DNA of 64,000 nucleotides, taken from the NCBI GenBank assembly GCA_963850995.1, contig CAWKNQ010000016.1, positions 1-64,000 of the forward strand, read 5' to 3'. The stretch comes from Gaiellasilicea sp963850995 (GTDB lineage Bacteria; Actinomycetota; Thermoleophilia; Gaiellales; Gaiellaceae). Under the pieces are notes generated by a model. That model saw only the letters and a list, made by a program, of their open reading frames with translations, was not told the DNA's origin and did not search any database. The position numbers and the translations under genes are program-made. Shown one piece after another: positions 1-9,007 of this stretch; the stretch's first letter is position 1; every line of letters starts with the position of its first letter.

Positions 1-368
1 ACGAACGCCTTCACCGCCTGGAGATCAGGCAGGCCCTCGTAGCCCTCGACGTGCTGGAAGATGGCAACGAAGAGGGCCAGCGTCGGCCCTGACGTGAAGA
101 AGTCATCCATGTAGGCGTCCCAGGACCCGTCGAAGCTCGTGATGAACGCGAGCCGCTTGTCGTCGTCGAAGAGAACGAACCTCGCCTCGTGGATCGTCGC
201 GATCGCCATGCCGTAGTCGCCGGGCCGGTACCCCGGCGTGTCCTGCAGATCCCGAAGCGCAGCTCGGATGTCTTCACCCTCGCCGGGCTTGACACGGAAA
301 AACAGGCTGAACTCGCTCGTGGGGCCGACCGAAAGGCCCGGGCGAACCGTCCCCGTTTCTGCTGACAC
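1..368 (-). CDS. Uncharacterised conserved protein, 3' end cut by window edge
   Basis: Reads from a GTG at 366-368 leftwards off the window, 122 codons visible. A GGAGG Shine-Dalgarno lies 5 nt upstream (374-378), which fixes the start. The visible part has a short beta-alpha-beta look with 'FSLFFRVKPGEGEDIRAAL' and 'ARFVLFDDDKRLAFITSFDG', resembling ferredoxin-fold (ABM-like) domains found near heme peroxidases. I do not recognise a specific family. The upstream region carries one copy of a 58-bp repeat. No function is assigned. Confidence 0.6.
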   Translation of the reverse strand, partial: MSAETGTVRPGLSVGPTSEFSLFFRVKPGEGEDIRAALRDLQDTPGYRPGDYGMAIATIHEARFVLFDDDKRLAFITSFDGSWDAYMDDFFTSGPTLALFVAIFQHVEGYEGLPDLQAVKAF

Positions 369-402
369 CCCTACCTCCGTTCCAAAGAGGACACGCGCGG
401 GC

Positions 403-460
403 TCCCATCGCCCGAAGCAGAGCTTAGTCCGGAAGTGTCGCGGGACGGCGCGAACCGCCC
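403..460. repeat. 58-bp dispersed repeat, copy 1
   Basis: Matches 1655-1712 with two mismatches seen by eye. It contains the stem GGCG-CGAAC-CGCC. This copy sits just upstream of the gene that starts at 368, so it may hold its promoter or be a REP-like element. Confidence 0.7.
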
Positions 461-498
461 CGCCGACAGAATGGATGCGCCTGCGAGGCCTGTGGCGG

Positions 499-933
499 CT
501 ACGCGAGCACCGCCTCCTCCAGGTGAGCCGCCATCGCGACCGGCGATCCGATCACGAGCACCTGCGGGGCGCCCGGCTCGAACGGCCGCTCGAACGTCGA
601 GACGACGGTCGAGCTCGAGAACGTTCCGAGGACGCGAAGCACGTCGTCGCCGATGTTTCGCAGGCCGTGCGGCGCCATGGGTGGCACGAGCGCGACCTCG
701 TGCTTCCCGATTCGGCCCACCTCGTCTCCGACGCGCGCCTCGGCGGTCCCTTGCACGATGATCAGCAGCTCCTCTGCGCTGTCCGTGTGCACGGGAAGCT
801 CTGCTCCGGGGTCGAGCTCGAACAGCACGGTGGCCGTGCTGGCCGTTCCGGTCGCGCTGTGGAGAGGGAAGCTCACCCGCAGGCCCGGCCCGGTCGGTGC
901 GAGCTCGAAGTCATCGAGATCGAATGTGAACAT
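499..933 (-). CDS. Cupin-domain protein
   Basis: 144 aa single-domain cupin. The metal-site pattern is visible: 'ELPVHTDSAEELLIIVQG' (His49, Glu54/55) and a later His89 in 'PPMAPHGLRN'. Small cupins of this kind bind a metal and serve as isomerases, dioxygenases or ligand sensors; the substrate cannot be told. The ATG at 931-933 follows AAAGGAG. It is divergent from a TetR gene, and a strong sigma70-like promoter plus a 16-bp perfect palindrome lie between them, so it is probably the target of that repressor. Confidence 0.8.
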   Translation of the reverse strand: MFTFDLDDFELAPTGPGLRVSFPLHSATGTASTATVLFELDPGAELPVHTDSAEELLIIVQGTAEARVGDEVGRIGKHEVALVPPMAPHGLRNIGDDVLRVLGTFSSSTVVSTFERPFEPGAPQVLVIGSPVAMAAHLEEAVLA

Positions 934-948
934 GACAGCTCCTTTCGT

Positions 949-964
949 TGCACATTAATGTGCA
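949..964. promoter_or_regulatory. TetR-type operator, perfect palindrome
   Basis: TGCACATTAATGTGCA is a perfect 16-bp palindrome just downstream of the cupin -10 box, so a bound repressor would cover the start of transcription. A related imperfect site, TACAC-TGCT-GTGCA, lies at 1005-1018 and abuts the start codon of the tetR gene, which fits autoregulation. Confidence 0.7.
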
Positions 965-967
965 GCG

Positions 968-996
968 ATCCTAGAAGAGTCGAGCGCGCTTGTCAA
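968..996 (-). promoter_or_regulatory. Sigma70-type promoter of the cupin gene
   Basis: On the minus strand: -35 TTGACA (991-996), 17-nt spacer, -10 TAGGAT (968-973). Spacing and boxes are near consensus. The operator palindrome at 949-964 follows directly. Confidence 0.7.
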
Positions 997-1018
997 GTTC
1001 GAGGTACACTGCTGTGCA

Positions 1019-1601
1019 ATGAAGCGAAGGTATGAGCTGAAGGAACGCGCACGACGTCAGGCCGAGACGAAGCAGCGGATCGTCGAGGCAACGGTCGAGC
1101 TGCATACATCGGTCGGGCCGGCACGCACGACCATCTCGGCCATCGCAGAGCGCGCAGGTGTCGAGCGGCACACGGTCTACGCCCACTTCCCCGACGACCG
1201 AACGCTCTTTCGCGCCTGCTCCACGCACTGGCGCGCCGCAACACCCACGACCGGACGTCGAACGCTGGCTGGAGCTCGACGTCCCCGAGCAGCGACTCCG
1301 CGGCGTGCTCTCCGACGTCTACGCCTGGTACGAAGAGGTCGCGCCCGATTTCGAGGTCCTCCTGCGCGATGCACCCCTTGTTCCGGCGCAAGCGGAAGCC
1401 ATGGCGGAGACCGCCGAGCTGACAGGTGAGCTCGCCGACGACCTCGCGCGCGACTGGCCGCGACGGAAGACCGTGCGCGCCGCTATCGGCCACGCGCTCG
1501 AGTTCGAGACGTGGCGCTCGCTCGTCCGCCGGCAAGGCCTCTCGCGCAAGCAGGCCGTCGAGGCGATGCTGCGTCTCGTCGGGAGCGTCTCGCCTTCTTG
1601 A
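1019..1601 (+). pseudogene. TetR family regulator, frame-disrupted
   Basis: The N-terminal frame from ATG 1019 encodes a typical TetR DNA-binding domain with the helix-turn-helix 'ISAIAERAGVERHTVYAHF'. At about 1240 the homologous reading moves by one base: '...FRACSTHWRA' continues as 'QHPRPDVERWLELDVPEQR' in another frame and ends at 1601. One extra base near 1240 explains it. It is divergently paired with the cupin gene and has candidate operators at both starts. It is a sequencing indel or a recent knock-out; the rest of the C-terminal ligand domain is intact. Confidence 0.75.
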
Positions 1602-1602
1602 C

Positions 1603-1655
1603 TCACTTGCGGCTTGCGCGATAGCGGAGAAACACCATGCCGTTGCCGAAACGTT
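1603..1655 (-). pseudogene. Remnant of the 3' end of a RibD-like reductase gene
   Basis: The minus strand encodes 'ERFGNGMVFLRYRASRK' and a stop. This closely matches the C-terminus of the next gene ('ERRFSNGMVHLRYRTRRY'). No other part of the gene is found here; the fragment is joined upstream to the second copy of the 58-bp repeat. Confidence 0.6.
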
Positions 1656-1712
1656 CCCATCGCCCGAAGCAGAGCTTAGTCCGGAAGCGTGGCGGGACGG
1701 CGCGAACCGCCC
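1655..1712. repeat. 58-bp dispersed repeat, copy 2
   Basis: Same sequence as 403-460 except for two bases. It is fused to the RibD-like 3' remnant at 1603-1655, as if the element and the gene end moved or were copied together. Confidence 0.7.
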
Positions 1713-1789
1713 GGGGATAGCCGCGAACGAGACCGGGCTCCAGCCCAACGCGCTCGCGCCAGCCTTCGCGATGCTCGTCAACCGCGGTG

Positions 1790-2351
1790 TCAGTAACGCC
1801 TAGTGCGATACCGGAGATGAACCATGCCGTTGCTGAAACGACGCTCGTCCAGCAGCTCGAGCTCCAGGCGGACATGGTCGGGGAGGCACCGTTTACCACC
1901 GCCGACCACCACAGGCGCCACGAAGAAGTGGCACTCGTCGACGAGTCCGGCCCTGAACGCGTGGGCGGCGAGCACTGGACCTCCGACCCCGAGGTCCCGC
2001 TCCGCGGCCGCCTTCAGCTCCCGGACCGCCTCGAGGTCGAAGTCTCGCTCGATCCGCGTCCTGGCGCTGGAGACTGCCTCCAGCGTCGTCGAGTACACGA
2101 TCTTGTCGGCCGCGCGCCAGATCTCAGCGAAGTCCTGAATGGACGGTGGCTCGTCCGCGACGTCCCAGGTCTCCCAGGCGACCATCACCTCGTACATCCG
2201 CCGCCCATAGAGGTAGGTACCGACCGGCCGCTCGAGGTCGTTGACGAACGTGTGCACCTCCTCGTCCGGCTGCGCCCCAGTCGAACTTGCCCTCCTCGTC
2301 TGCGACGTAGCCGTCGAGCGACGCGATCGCCATGTAGATCAGCTTGCCCAC
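1790..2351 (-). pseudogene. Dihydrofolate reductase-like (RibD C-terminal) protein, frame-disrupted
   Basis: Starts with 'GKLIYMAIASLDGYVADE', the usual N-terminus of the RibD-C/'dihydrofolate reductase family' group, and ends with 'VVVGGGKRCLPD' and 'NGMVHLRYR'. About 187 aa in all, the normal family length. The frame changes at a GGGG run (minus strand) at 2275-2278; dropping one G joins '..KFDW' to 'AQPDEEVHTFVNDLERP'. These proteins are predicted NADPH-dependent reductases, but most have no proven substrate. One of three paralogues in the window (see 10001 and 25179). Confidence 0.75.
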
Positions 2352-2364
2352 AGCCGGCCTTCTC

Positions 2365-2811
2365 TCATGTCCTCGTGTAGGTCAGGTCGAAGTCGTGCTC
2401 CCACGTCGTGCCGTCGTGGCAGATCTCCCAGGCGCCGGCAATCGTCTTGCCGTCCGCGCTGAAGGTGCCGGTGAAGCGCTGGGAGAAGTCGAGCGGCGAG
2501 AAGTCCGGCTCGTCTCGCCACAGCTTCCACACGCCGTCCTCGACGCTCATCTTGTACACGCGCGCGACGCCGCGCGAGTCGAAGTAGTGCTGAAGGTAGT
2601 TGCCTTCGCTCTCGGGATCCGCGCCGATGATCGCGATCCCGTCGGGCGCCTCGGGGACCGGAACCTCCCAGCGCTCGATCAGGAACCGCTCCCCCGGCAG
2701 CCAGTCGAAGCTGACACGGGCGCCGGCATCGACGGGCGGGATCTTTTCGAAGGCGGCCACCATGCTCCACTCGCCGACGAACGGCGCCAGGGCATCGTGC
2801 AAGTTCGTCAT
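2365..2811 (-). CDS. DUF1579-like / lipocalin-like conserved protein
   Basis: 148 aa from the ATG at 2809-2811, preceded by GAGGAGG. The open frame extends further upstream but that part overlaps the next gene's end and lacks a ribosome site. Motifs 'FVGEWSMVAAF' near the N-terminus and 'RFTGTFSADGKTIAGAWE' near the C-terminus match small cytosolic beta-barrel proteins annotated as DUF1579-like or hypothetical. No signal peptide. Function unknown. It lies between the RibD-like gene and an ABC exporter operon on the same strand. Confidence 0.6.
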   Translation of the reverse strand: MTNLHDALAPFVGEWSMVAAFEKIPPVDAGARVSFDWLPGERFLIERWEVPVPEAPDGIAIIGADPESEGNYLQHYFDSRGVARVYKMSVEDGVWKLWRDEPDFSPLDFSQRFTGTFSADGKTIAGAWEICHDGTTWEHDFDLTYTRT

Positions 2812-2842
2812 CGAGAGCCTCCTCGTGATCGGTCGGACAGCA

Positions 2843-4619
2843 TCATTCGTAGCGGAGCGCGTCGGCGGTGCGAATTCGTGTGGCCAGCCGGGCCGGGAGG
2901 CTGGTCGCGGCGACGACGACGACAACGGCTCCGACTGGGATCAGCGCGAGCGACCACCACGGTGCGAGGACGGCGTCCTCGGTCGTGCCGCTCGCGGCTT
3001 TGACCAGGGCGAGGAAGAGGCCGACGCCGAGCGGGATGGCGAGGAGCGAAGCGAACACGGCGAGCGCCGCGTTGGCGCTGACGAGGGTCGAGGTGATCTG
3101 CGTCGGTGTGAGGCCGACCGCCTTGAGCACGCCGTAGTCGCGGATGCGCTCACGGACCGAGAGCAGGGTGACCGCGACGAGCGTGGTGGCGGTGATCAGC
3201 AGCAACGCCGCGTCGAGGGTGTAGATGAGGAGCGGCAGCTCATCCGGGACGTCGCTCACCTCGCCGGCGGTCCGAGCGTCGAGCGTGGCTTTGACCGAGA
3301 GCGCGACGGCCACCACGGCGCCGGTCAGTGCGATCGCAGCCGCCAGGAAGAGCGCCCTGCGCCGTCGCGCGAGTAGGTCTTTGATCCCAAGCCGTGTCGT
3401 CAACGGCAGGAACGATCGGGTGACGGCGCGCGCAAGACGTGAAGTCGGTGGAGACGAGCTGCCGGCCCGGATCGCTTCGAGGGCGGTGTAGCGGGTGCTG
3501 CGGCGGGTCGACACCAGTGTGCCCGCCAGAAGTACGGGAATGACGACACAGCTCGCGACGAGGATGTGCCAGGGGTTCGCCGCGATCGTCGGTGAGCCGA
3601 TCAGCGTTTCGGCGCTGGGTGCGGCAAGGCGCGGGGCGAGCAGCATCCCGAGCGTGAAGCCGAGGGCCGCCGCGACGACACCGAGGGCGGCGGACTCGAG
3701 AGCGAAGACGGCTCCGACCTGGCGCGGGGTGAAGCCGGCTACCTTCAGCAGCCCGATCTCACGGTGTTGAGCGCTGGCGCGGGCGCCGACGAGGATCCCG
3801 ACCACGACGAAGGCGACGATCAGGAGCAGGATGGTGTACGTCGTCACGATGAGCTCGATCGGCTGTGCATCGGCCAGTGCGTTGGCGCGCTGGTCCTGCC
3901 AGGACTCCAGGTAGAGAGCGCCGGACTGCAACGTGGCTGCCGGAACGACTGCGCCGCCCGCTCGGTAAACGCCGCAGCCGCGGAGGGATTCGCGAGTCGA
4001 AGCGCCTCTGTCCAGCGCCAGACGCGTGCGATCCGGCTCGATTCGCTCGAGCGTGGCGCGGGTGATCCAGGCAAGGCCGGGGTTGCGGCGAGGGTAGCGC
4101 GGCTGGCTGGGCACGACCGCCGTCCCGAGAACCGGAAGGTCGAACGAGCCGCGTTCGGTCGTGAGCTCCAGCGTGGCGCCGACCTCGATGCCGCGTGCAC
4201 GCGCGAGGCTGCGTTCGAGCACGACGCCCCCCTCGCGCAGCTGCGAGCCTGCGGTCAGCACGGGCATGTTCACGGCTGGGCGACCGCTCAGGCCGGCGAG
4301 CTCCACTCGATCGGTGCTTCCAGGCGGCCCCAGGGTCGAGCCCCAGGGTCGCCGTCACGAGAGGAACCGGCCCGCTGCGTTCGGTCACGCCCGGGAGGTC
4401 GGCGATCGCGCGCGTGTCGGCCTCGCGAGTGAGCGAACGCGAGCACGTGTGCCCCGTTGGCCGCATCGAACGTCTGCTGCCACGGGTCGCGCCCGCTCGA
4501 GCGCACCTCCAGCGCCAGCACGATCGTCGCCGCCGCTGCCCCCGCGATCGCGACCGTGAGCGCGCTCGCAAGCAAGCGCGAACGGATGCCCGCGAACGCC
4601 AGTCTGAAGAGCAGCGCCG

Positions 4620-4623
<4 letters not shown>
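2843..4623 (-). pseudogene. FtsX-type ABC transporter permease, two frame changes near the N-terminus
   Basis: The long C-terminal frame (2843-4306) has two FtsX domains, each with membrane segments and the conserved loop 'REIGLLKVAGFTPRQVGAVF' and 'IRDYGVLKAVGLTPTQI'. The true N-terminus 'TALLFRLAFAGIRSRLLASA' starts at 4623 in another frame. The frame changes near 4428 and near 4320, each consistent with one extra base. The ATG overlaps the TGA of the ATPase gene (ATGA), so the pair is translationally coupled. Such permeases with a LolD/MacB-like ATPase move lipids, peptides or drugs across the membrane. Confidence 0.8.
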
Positions 4624-5350
<727 letters not shown>

Positions 5351-5351
<1 letters not shown>

Positions 5352-5866
5352 CAGACTTCCTCCTTCAGCGCAAGTCGCTGCTCGATCAGTTCGAGCCACT
5401 CCAGATCGGCCTTCAGATGCAGGATCGCCCCCTCGACGAGGAGCTCACCGGCGGGCGCTCTTCCATCGGCCTCGAGCAGCGCGTTGAGGTCGCGCAGCGA
5501 CTGCAAGTACTCGCGTCGCTGCCCTTCGATCAGCTGTTTCGGCGCCGCCAAGTGAGCTGACGCAGCGACGACGAACTTCATGAAGAACTCGTCTTTGAGC
5601 CTCCTGCCCGAGACGGGCAGCTCGATCCAGGCCGCGAGCGCGGCCCGGCCGGCATCCGTCAGCTCGTACACGCGCTTGCCGCGGCTGTCGCCGGGCACCG
5701 CCGTACCGACGACGAGGCCGTCGCGCTCGAGCCGCGCAAGCGTCGAATAGATCTGGCCGGCGTTCAGCGCCGGCAGCAAGTCGCCGAACTCCTGCTCCAA
5801 CGACTGCTTCAGCTCGTACCCATGAGCACGCTCGTCGCTGAGCAAGGCGAGGAAGAGCTCCTTCAT
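5351..5866 (-). CDS. PadR family transcriptional regulator
   Basis: 171 aa with an N-terminal winged helix ('DERAHGYELKQSLEQEFG', 'LNAGQIYSTLARLERDGLV') and a C-terminal helical dimerisation domain ('EFFMKFVVAASAH'), which is the PadR-s1/VIR layout. First gene of the ABC exporter operon. The start codon lies inside a large palindrome with a good promoter 8 nt upstream, so the message is probably leaderless and autorepressed. PadR proteins of this arrangement usually sense the compound exported by the adjacent transporter. Confidence 0.9.
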
Positions 5867-5896
5867 AGATAGCGAGCATATATTCTCGCTATCTAT
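5865..5896. promoter_or_regulatory. PadR operator, 12-bp perfect inverted repeat
   Basis: ATAGATAGCGAG, spacer CATATATT, CTCGCTATCTAT. The arms are perfect and span the -10 box and start codon of padR, so binding would block its own promoter. Confidence 0.75.
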
Positions 5897-5903
5897 CTGT
5901 CAA
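5875..5903 (-). promoter_or_regulatory. Promoter of the padR-ABC operon, leaderless
   Basis: Minus strand -35 TTGACA (5898-5903), 17-nt spacer, -10 TATGCT (5875-5880). Only 8 nt separate the -10 box from the ATG, so transcription should start at or next to the start codon. Confidence 0.65.
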
Positions 5904-6009
5904 CTCAGCGTGGTCGACTCATCCGTTCGCGTGGTTTTCCCGTACTCCAGATCGAGTAGCACCGCAGGAAGAGAACCGATCGGATACCCGACCGAAGGGA
6001 GAGTCCAGA

Positions 6010-6972
6010 ATGACCCGCCGTCTCCGATCCACGATCGCCCTCACCGTCGCCGTGGTTGCTACGACCGCGATCGTCGTCTCGATGTCGGCAAGCGCTGCGC
6101 CGACCGCAAGCTCCAGCGCTGCAACGTCGACCGCGAAGAGCCTCGATCTCTTCCCCACGGAGATAGCCCTGCCCAACGGGTGGCTTCCCGAGGGCATTGC
6201 CATCAACGTGCTCCCGTTCGCCTTCTTCGGCTCTCGCGCCGACGGCGACATCTACCGTGCGAACCTCATCACCGGCAACGGCTCCGTGTTCAGCCAGGGC
6301 CCCGGCACGCCGTCGGTCGGGCTGAAGCTCGACCTCCTCCGCGCCCGGCTCTTCGTCGCCGGGGGCTCGGGCGGTGACGGGCGCGTGGTCAACGCGATCA
6401 CCGGCGAGATCATCGCCAGCTACACGTTCGCCACCGCACCGACCTTCGTCAACGACGTCGTGCTGACACCGGACGCGGCCTGGTTCACGGATACGCAGAG
6501 AGCGTTCCTGTACAAGGTTCCGTTCGGCCGCTTCGGCCGACTCCCGAGCCAGAGCGAGGTCGAAGCGGTTCCGTTCGCCCCCGGCACTGGCGGCAACGGG
6601 ATCGCCCGCACCCCGGACGGGGATGCGCTGCTGGTCATCGCGAACGGCCTGCTCTTCCGGTTCGATCCGGCGACGGGCACTGCGACGCAAGTCGACCTCG
6701 GAGGCACGGTGCTGACCAACGGCGACGGGCTGCTTCTCTCCGGCCGCACGCTGTTCGTCGTGCAGAACCGGCTCAACCGAGTCGCCGTCGTGGAGCTGAA
6801 CTCGGCAGGGACGTCCGGCGAGATTTCACCGCAGTTCCTGACCGATCCCCGCTTCGACGTCCCGACGACCGTCGCCGCGTTCGGCAACAGGCTCTACCTG
6901 CCGAACGCCCGCTTCGGGATAGCGGATCCTCAAACCGCGACGTACAACGCAATCGCAATCCCGAAGCCCTAG
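6010..6972 (+). CDS. Secreted beta-propeller protein (SMP-30/NHL-like)
   Basis: 320 aa with a signal peptide (Arg-rich start, hydrophobic 'IALTVAVVATTAIVVSMSA', cleavage near 'ASA-AP'). The rest shows propeller-like repeats: 'GDIYRANLITGNGSVF', 'GDGRVVNAITGEIIASY', 'NGLLFRFDPATGTATQVDLG', 'NRLNRVAVVELNSAG'. Similar exported proteins are annotated superoxide dismutase-like or SMP-30/gluconolactonase; no catalytic residues could be confirmed. A strong hairpin follows the stop, so it is probably a single-gene unit. Confidence 0.75.
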   Translation: MTRRLRSTIALTVAVVATTAIVVSMSASAAPTASSSAATSTAKSLDLFPTEIALPNGWLPEGIAINVLPFAFFGSRADGDIYRANLITGNGSVFSQGPGTPSVGLKLDLLRARLFVAGGSGGDGRVVNAITGEIIASYTFATAPTFVNDVVLTPDAAWFTDTQRAFLYKVPFGRFGRLPSQSEVEAVPFAPGTGGNGIARTPDGDALLVIANGLLFRFDPATGTATQVDLGGTVLTNGDGLLLSGRTLFVVQNRLNRVAVVELNSAGTSGEISPQFLTDPRFDVPTTVAAFGNRLYLPNARFGIADPQTATYNAIAIPKP

Positions 6973-6987
6973 TCGCACGATGAACGA

Positions 6988-7017
6988 GGCTCGGCTCGGC
7001 GTCCGCCGAGCCGAGCC
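6988..7017 (+). terminator. Hairpin terminator after the propeller gene
   Basis: Perfect 13-bp stem (6988-7000 with 7005-7017) and a 4-nt GTCC loop, 15 nt after the stop at 6972. There is no T-run, as is common in high-GC actinobacteria. Confidence 0.6.
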
Positions 7018-7105
7018 CGGATCGTCGCCGCGAAGCGGCTGACCTGCGAGCCTCGCCCTCTTTGCTCGGGCAGCTGGGGAGACGCGCCAGACTATGGAGG
7101 TGTCC

Positions 7106-7675
7106 ATGAGGCTTCCGAACACGGCGCAGACCTCCCGCCCTTGGCGCATCCACGAGCTCACCCAGGACTACCGGCTCGAAGATGTGTGGGCACTGCCGAC
7201 GCCTGGCGGTGCGGACGACTTCCGCCGGCTCGTGCACCTGATCGCCTCGGGTGACCCGTCGCACCGCTCCCCCCGCTCGGTGCGAATGCTCTGGGCGATC
7301 CGGTGGAAGGTCGGCGAGCTGCTCGGGTGGGACAGCCCGGACGCCGGCTCCGTGGCGCCGACGCTCCGCGACTCGTTGCCGGCGGATCTGCGCGCCGCCC
7401 CCTCCGGCCCCGATTTCGCCTCGCTCCCCTTCACCTCGCTCTACCTGCTCGACGACGAGTGGGCGGCGGAGATCGCCAATCGGACCATGCGCGGCGTCCT
7501 GCACGTCGGCTGGGTCCCGGACGGGACGGGCGGCTACCGCGGCCAGCTGGCCGTCTACGTGAAGCCGAACGGACGGCTCGGAACCGGCTACATGGCTGCG
7601 ATCAGGCCGTTCCGGCACTTGATCGTGTACCCGCAGATGCTGCGTCGGATCGGCCAGGCCTGGCGCGCCGGCTGA
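7106..7675 (+). CDS. DUF2867 domain protein
   Basis: 189 aa from ATG 7106; GGAGG ends five nt before this codon, so it is preferred over the in-frame ATG at 7094. 'WRIHELTQDYRLEDVWALPT' and 'GYMAAIRPFRHLIVYP' are hallmarks of DUF2867, a family found alone or fused to NAD-dependent epimerases. Probably cytosolic; function not known. Confidence 0.8.
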   Translation: MRLPNTAQTSRPWRIHELTQDYRLEDVWALPTPGGADDFRRLVHLIASGDPSHRSPRSVRMLWAIRWKVGELLGWDSPDAGSVAPTLRDSLPADLRAAPSGPDFASLPFTSLYLLDDEWAAEIANRTMRGVLHVGWVPDGTGGYRGQLAVYVKPNGRLGTGYMAAIRPFRHLIVYPQMLRRIGQAWRAG

Positions 7676-7747
7676 TCATCCAGGCGTCGGCGAGGCTCGA
7701 GCAAACAGTAGAACGGCTGAGATCACACAAGGAGAGAGGAGTCGAAA

Positions 7748-8293
7748 ATGATCGAGGAAGCGCGCCTTGAAGAGCTGGAAGCAGGGCTGACACCGGTGAC
7801 CGAAGGCTGGTTCGTGGTCAACGTCCGGGACGCGGCCTGGGTGACGAACGACGTGCTTGGCTCGGCCTGCACCTTCGAGGGCGAGGGCACGCCGCCGTTC
7901 GGGGAGGTCGGGTTCACGCTCGGCGTGCTGGAGCCGGGGAAGCCGAGCGCCCTCTACCACCGCGAGTCGAACCAGGAGGACTTCCTCGTCGTGGCCGGCG
8001 AGTGCCTGTTGCTGATCGAGGGCGAGGAGCGCCGGCTTCGCACGTGGGACTTCGTCCACTGCCCGCCGGAGACGGAGCACATCTTCGTCGGCGCCGGCGA
8101 CGGTCCGTGCGTCATCTTCATGGCCGGCGGGCGCACGGGCGAGAAGCGCACCACGTACCCGCGCTCGGAGCTCGCCCTCCGCTACGGCGCGGGCGTCGAG
8201 ACGGAAACGAGCGTCGCGCGGGAGGCGTACGCAGCCTTCCCGAAGTGGCAGCCGGGGCCACCCGAGAGCTGGGATGGCCTGCCCTGGGCCTAG
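7748..8293 (+). CDS. Cupin-domain protein
   Basis: 181 aa. The cupin core is 'SALYHRESNQEDFLVVAGE' followed by 'WDFVHCPPETEHIFVGAGD'; His and Glu metal ligands are present in both motifs. A C-terminal tail 'FPKWQPGPPESWDGLPWA' is typical of a group of actinobacterial cupins with no known role. GGAGAGAGGAG precedes the ATG. It follows the DUF2867 gene by 72 nt on the same strand. Confidence 0.8.
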   Translation: MIEEARLEELEAGLTPVTEGWFVVNVRDAAWVTNDVLGSACTFEGEGTPPFGEVGFTLGVLEPGKPSALYHRESNQEDFLVVAGECLLLIEGEERRLRTWDFVHCPPETEHIFVGAGDGPCVIFMAGGRTGEKRTTYPRSELALRYGAGVETETSVAREAYAAFPKWQPGPPESWDGLPWA

Positions 8294-8307
8294 TGGCCAG
8301 CTGCCGG

Positions 8308-8331
8308 GCGTTTAGCGCGGAACCCAAACGC
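8308..8331. terminator. Possible bidirectional hairpin
   Basis: GCGTTT (8308-8313) and AAACGC (8326-8331) frame a 12-nt loop between two convergent genes. A weak stem, so the call is tentative. Confidence 0.3.
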
Positions 8332-8340
8332 GGGAAGGGA

Positions 8341-8961
8341 TCAGGTGGGCTCGGCCGCTGCCTCGTCGCCCCGCACTCTCAGAACCGACACGACGGCGAT
8401 CACCAGATAGCCGAACGCGGCAACGCGGGGCGCCGCGATCGCGAGCGCGATCGTGCCCGCGTAGAAACCGAGTCGCGGCGTCGTCGCGAGCAGGATCGCG
8501 TTGACCTCGTCGTCCGTCACCTCGGATTTGAGGAGCTCGCGGTCGCGCGCAACGGCTGCCCAGAGAGCGCTGAACACGAGCGCAATCGCAAGCAGCCACG
8601 CGCCGTAGAAGATCGCCGCAGCGCGCGCGGCGCTCTCGTCCCGGATCGCCTCGGCGACAAGCCTGGTCGGGAAGGGCAAGAAGGAAACCACCATCAGCAA
8701 CAGCAGGTTGACCCGCATGACTCGGTTGTCCGCGTAGCGCAGGCGCCGAAAGACGCCGTGGTGGGCGAGCCAGAGCCCGCCGATCGTGAGGAAGCTCGTC
8801 GCGTAACCGAGGTAGGCCGGCCACTCGTGGAAGATCGAGCTCCAGAGGTCGTCGAACTCGCTCGCCGGGATGTCGATGTCCAGGACGAGCAGTGTGATCG
8901 CGATCGCGAACACGCCGTCGCTGAACGCCTCGGTTCGGCCGGTCTCCCAGCGGTTGCCCAC
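8341..8961 (-). CDS. TMEM175-like (DUF1211) potassium channel
   Basis: 206 aa, six hydrophobic segments. The N-terminus has the family signature 'RTEAFSDGVFAIAITLLVLD' with the FSD triad (res. 13-15) that forms the selectivity region in bacterial TMEM175 channels. GTG start at 8961. Bacterial members are leak-like K+ channels of the inner membrane. Transcribed alone and convergent to the cupin gene. Confidence 0.85.
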   Translation of the reverse strand: MGNRWETGRTEAFSDGVFAIAITLLVLDIDIPASEFDDLWSSIFHEWPAYLGYATSFLTIGGLWLAHHGVFRRLRYADNRVMRVNLLLLMVVSFLPFPTRLVAEAIRDESAARAAAIFYGAWLLAIALVFSALWAAVARDRELLKSEVTDDEVNAILLATTPRLGFYAGTIALAIAAPRVAAFGYLVIAVVSVLRVRGDEAAAEPT

Positions 8962-9007
8962 GACGGCGGATTCGACGCTCGACCGGCGCGTCCTACTCCG
9001 CGGCCGA

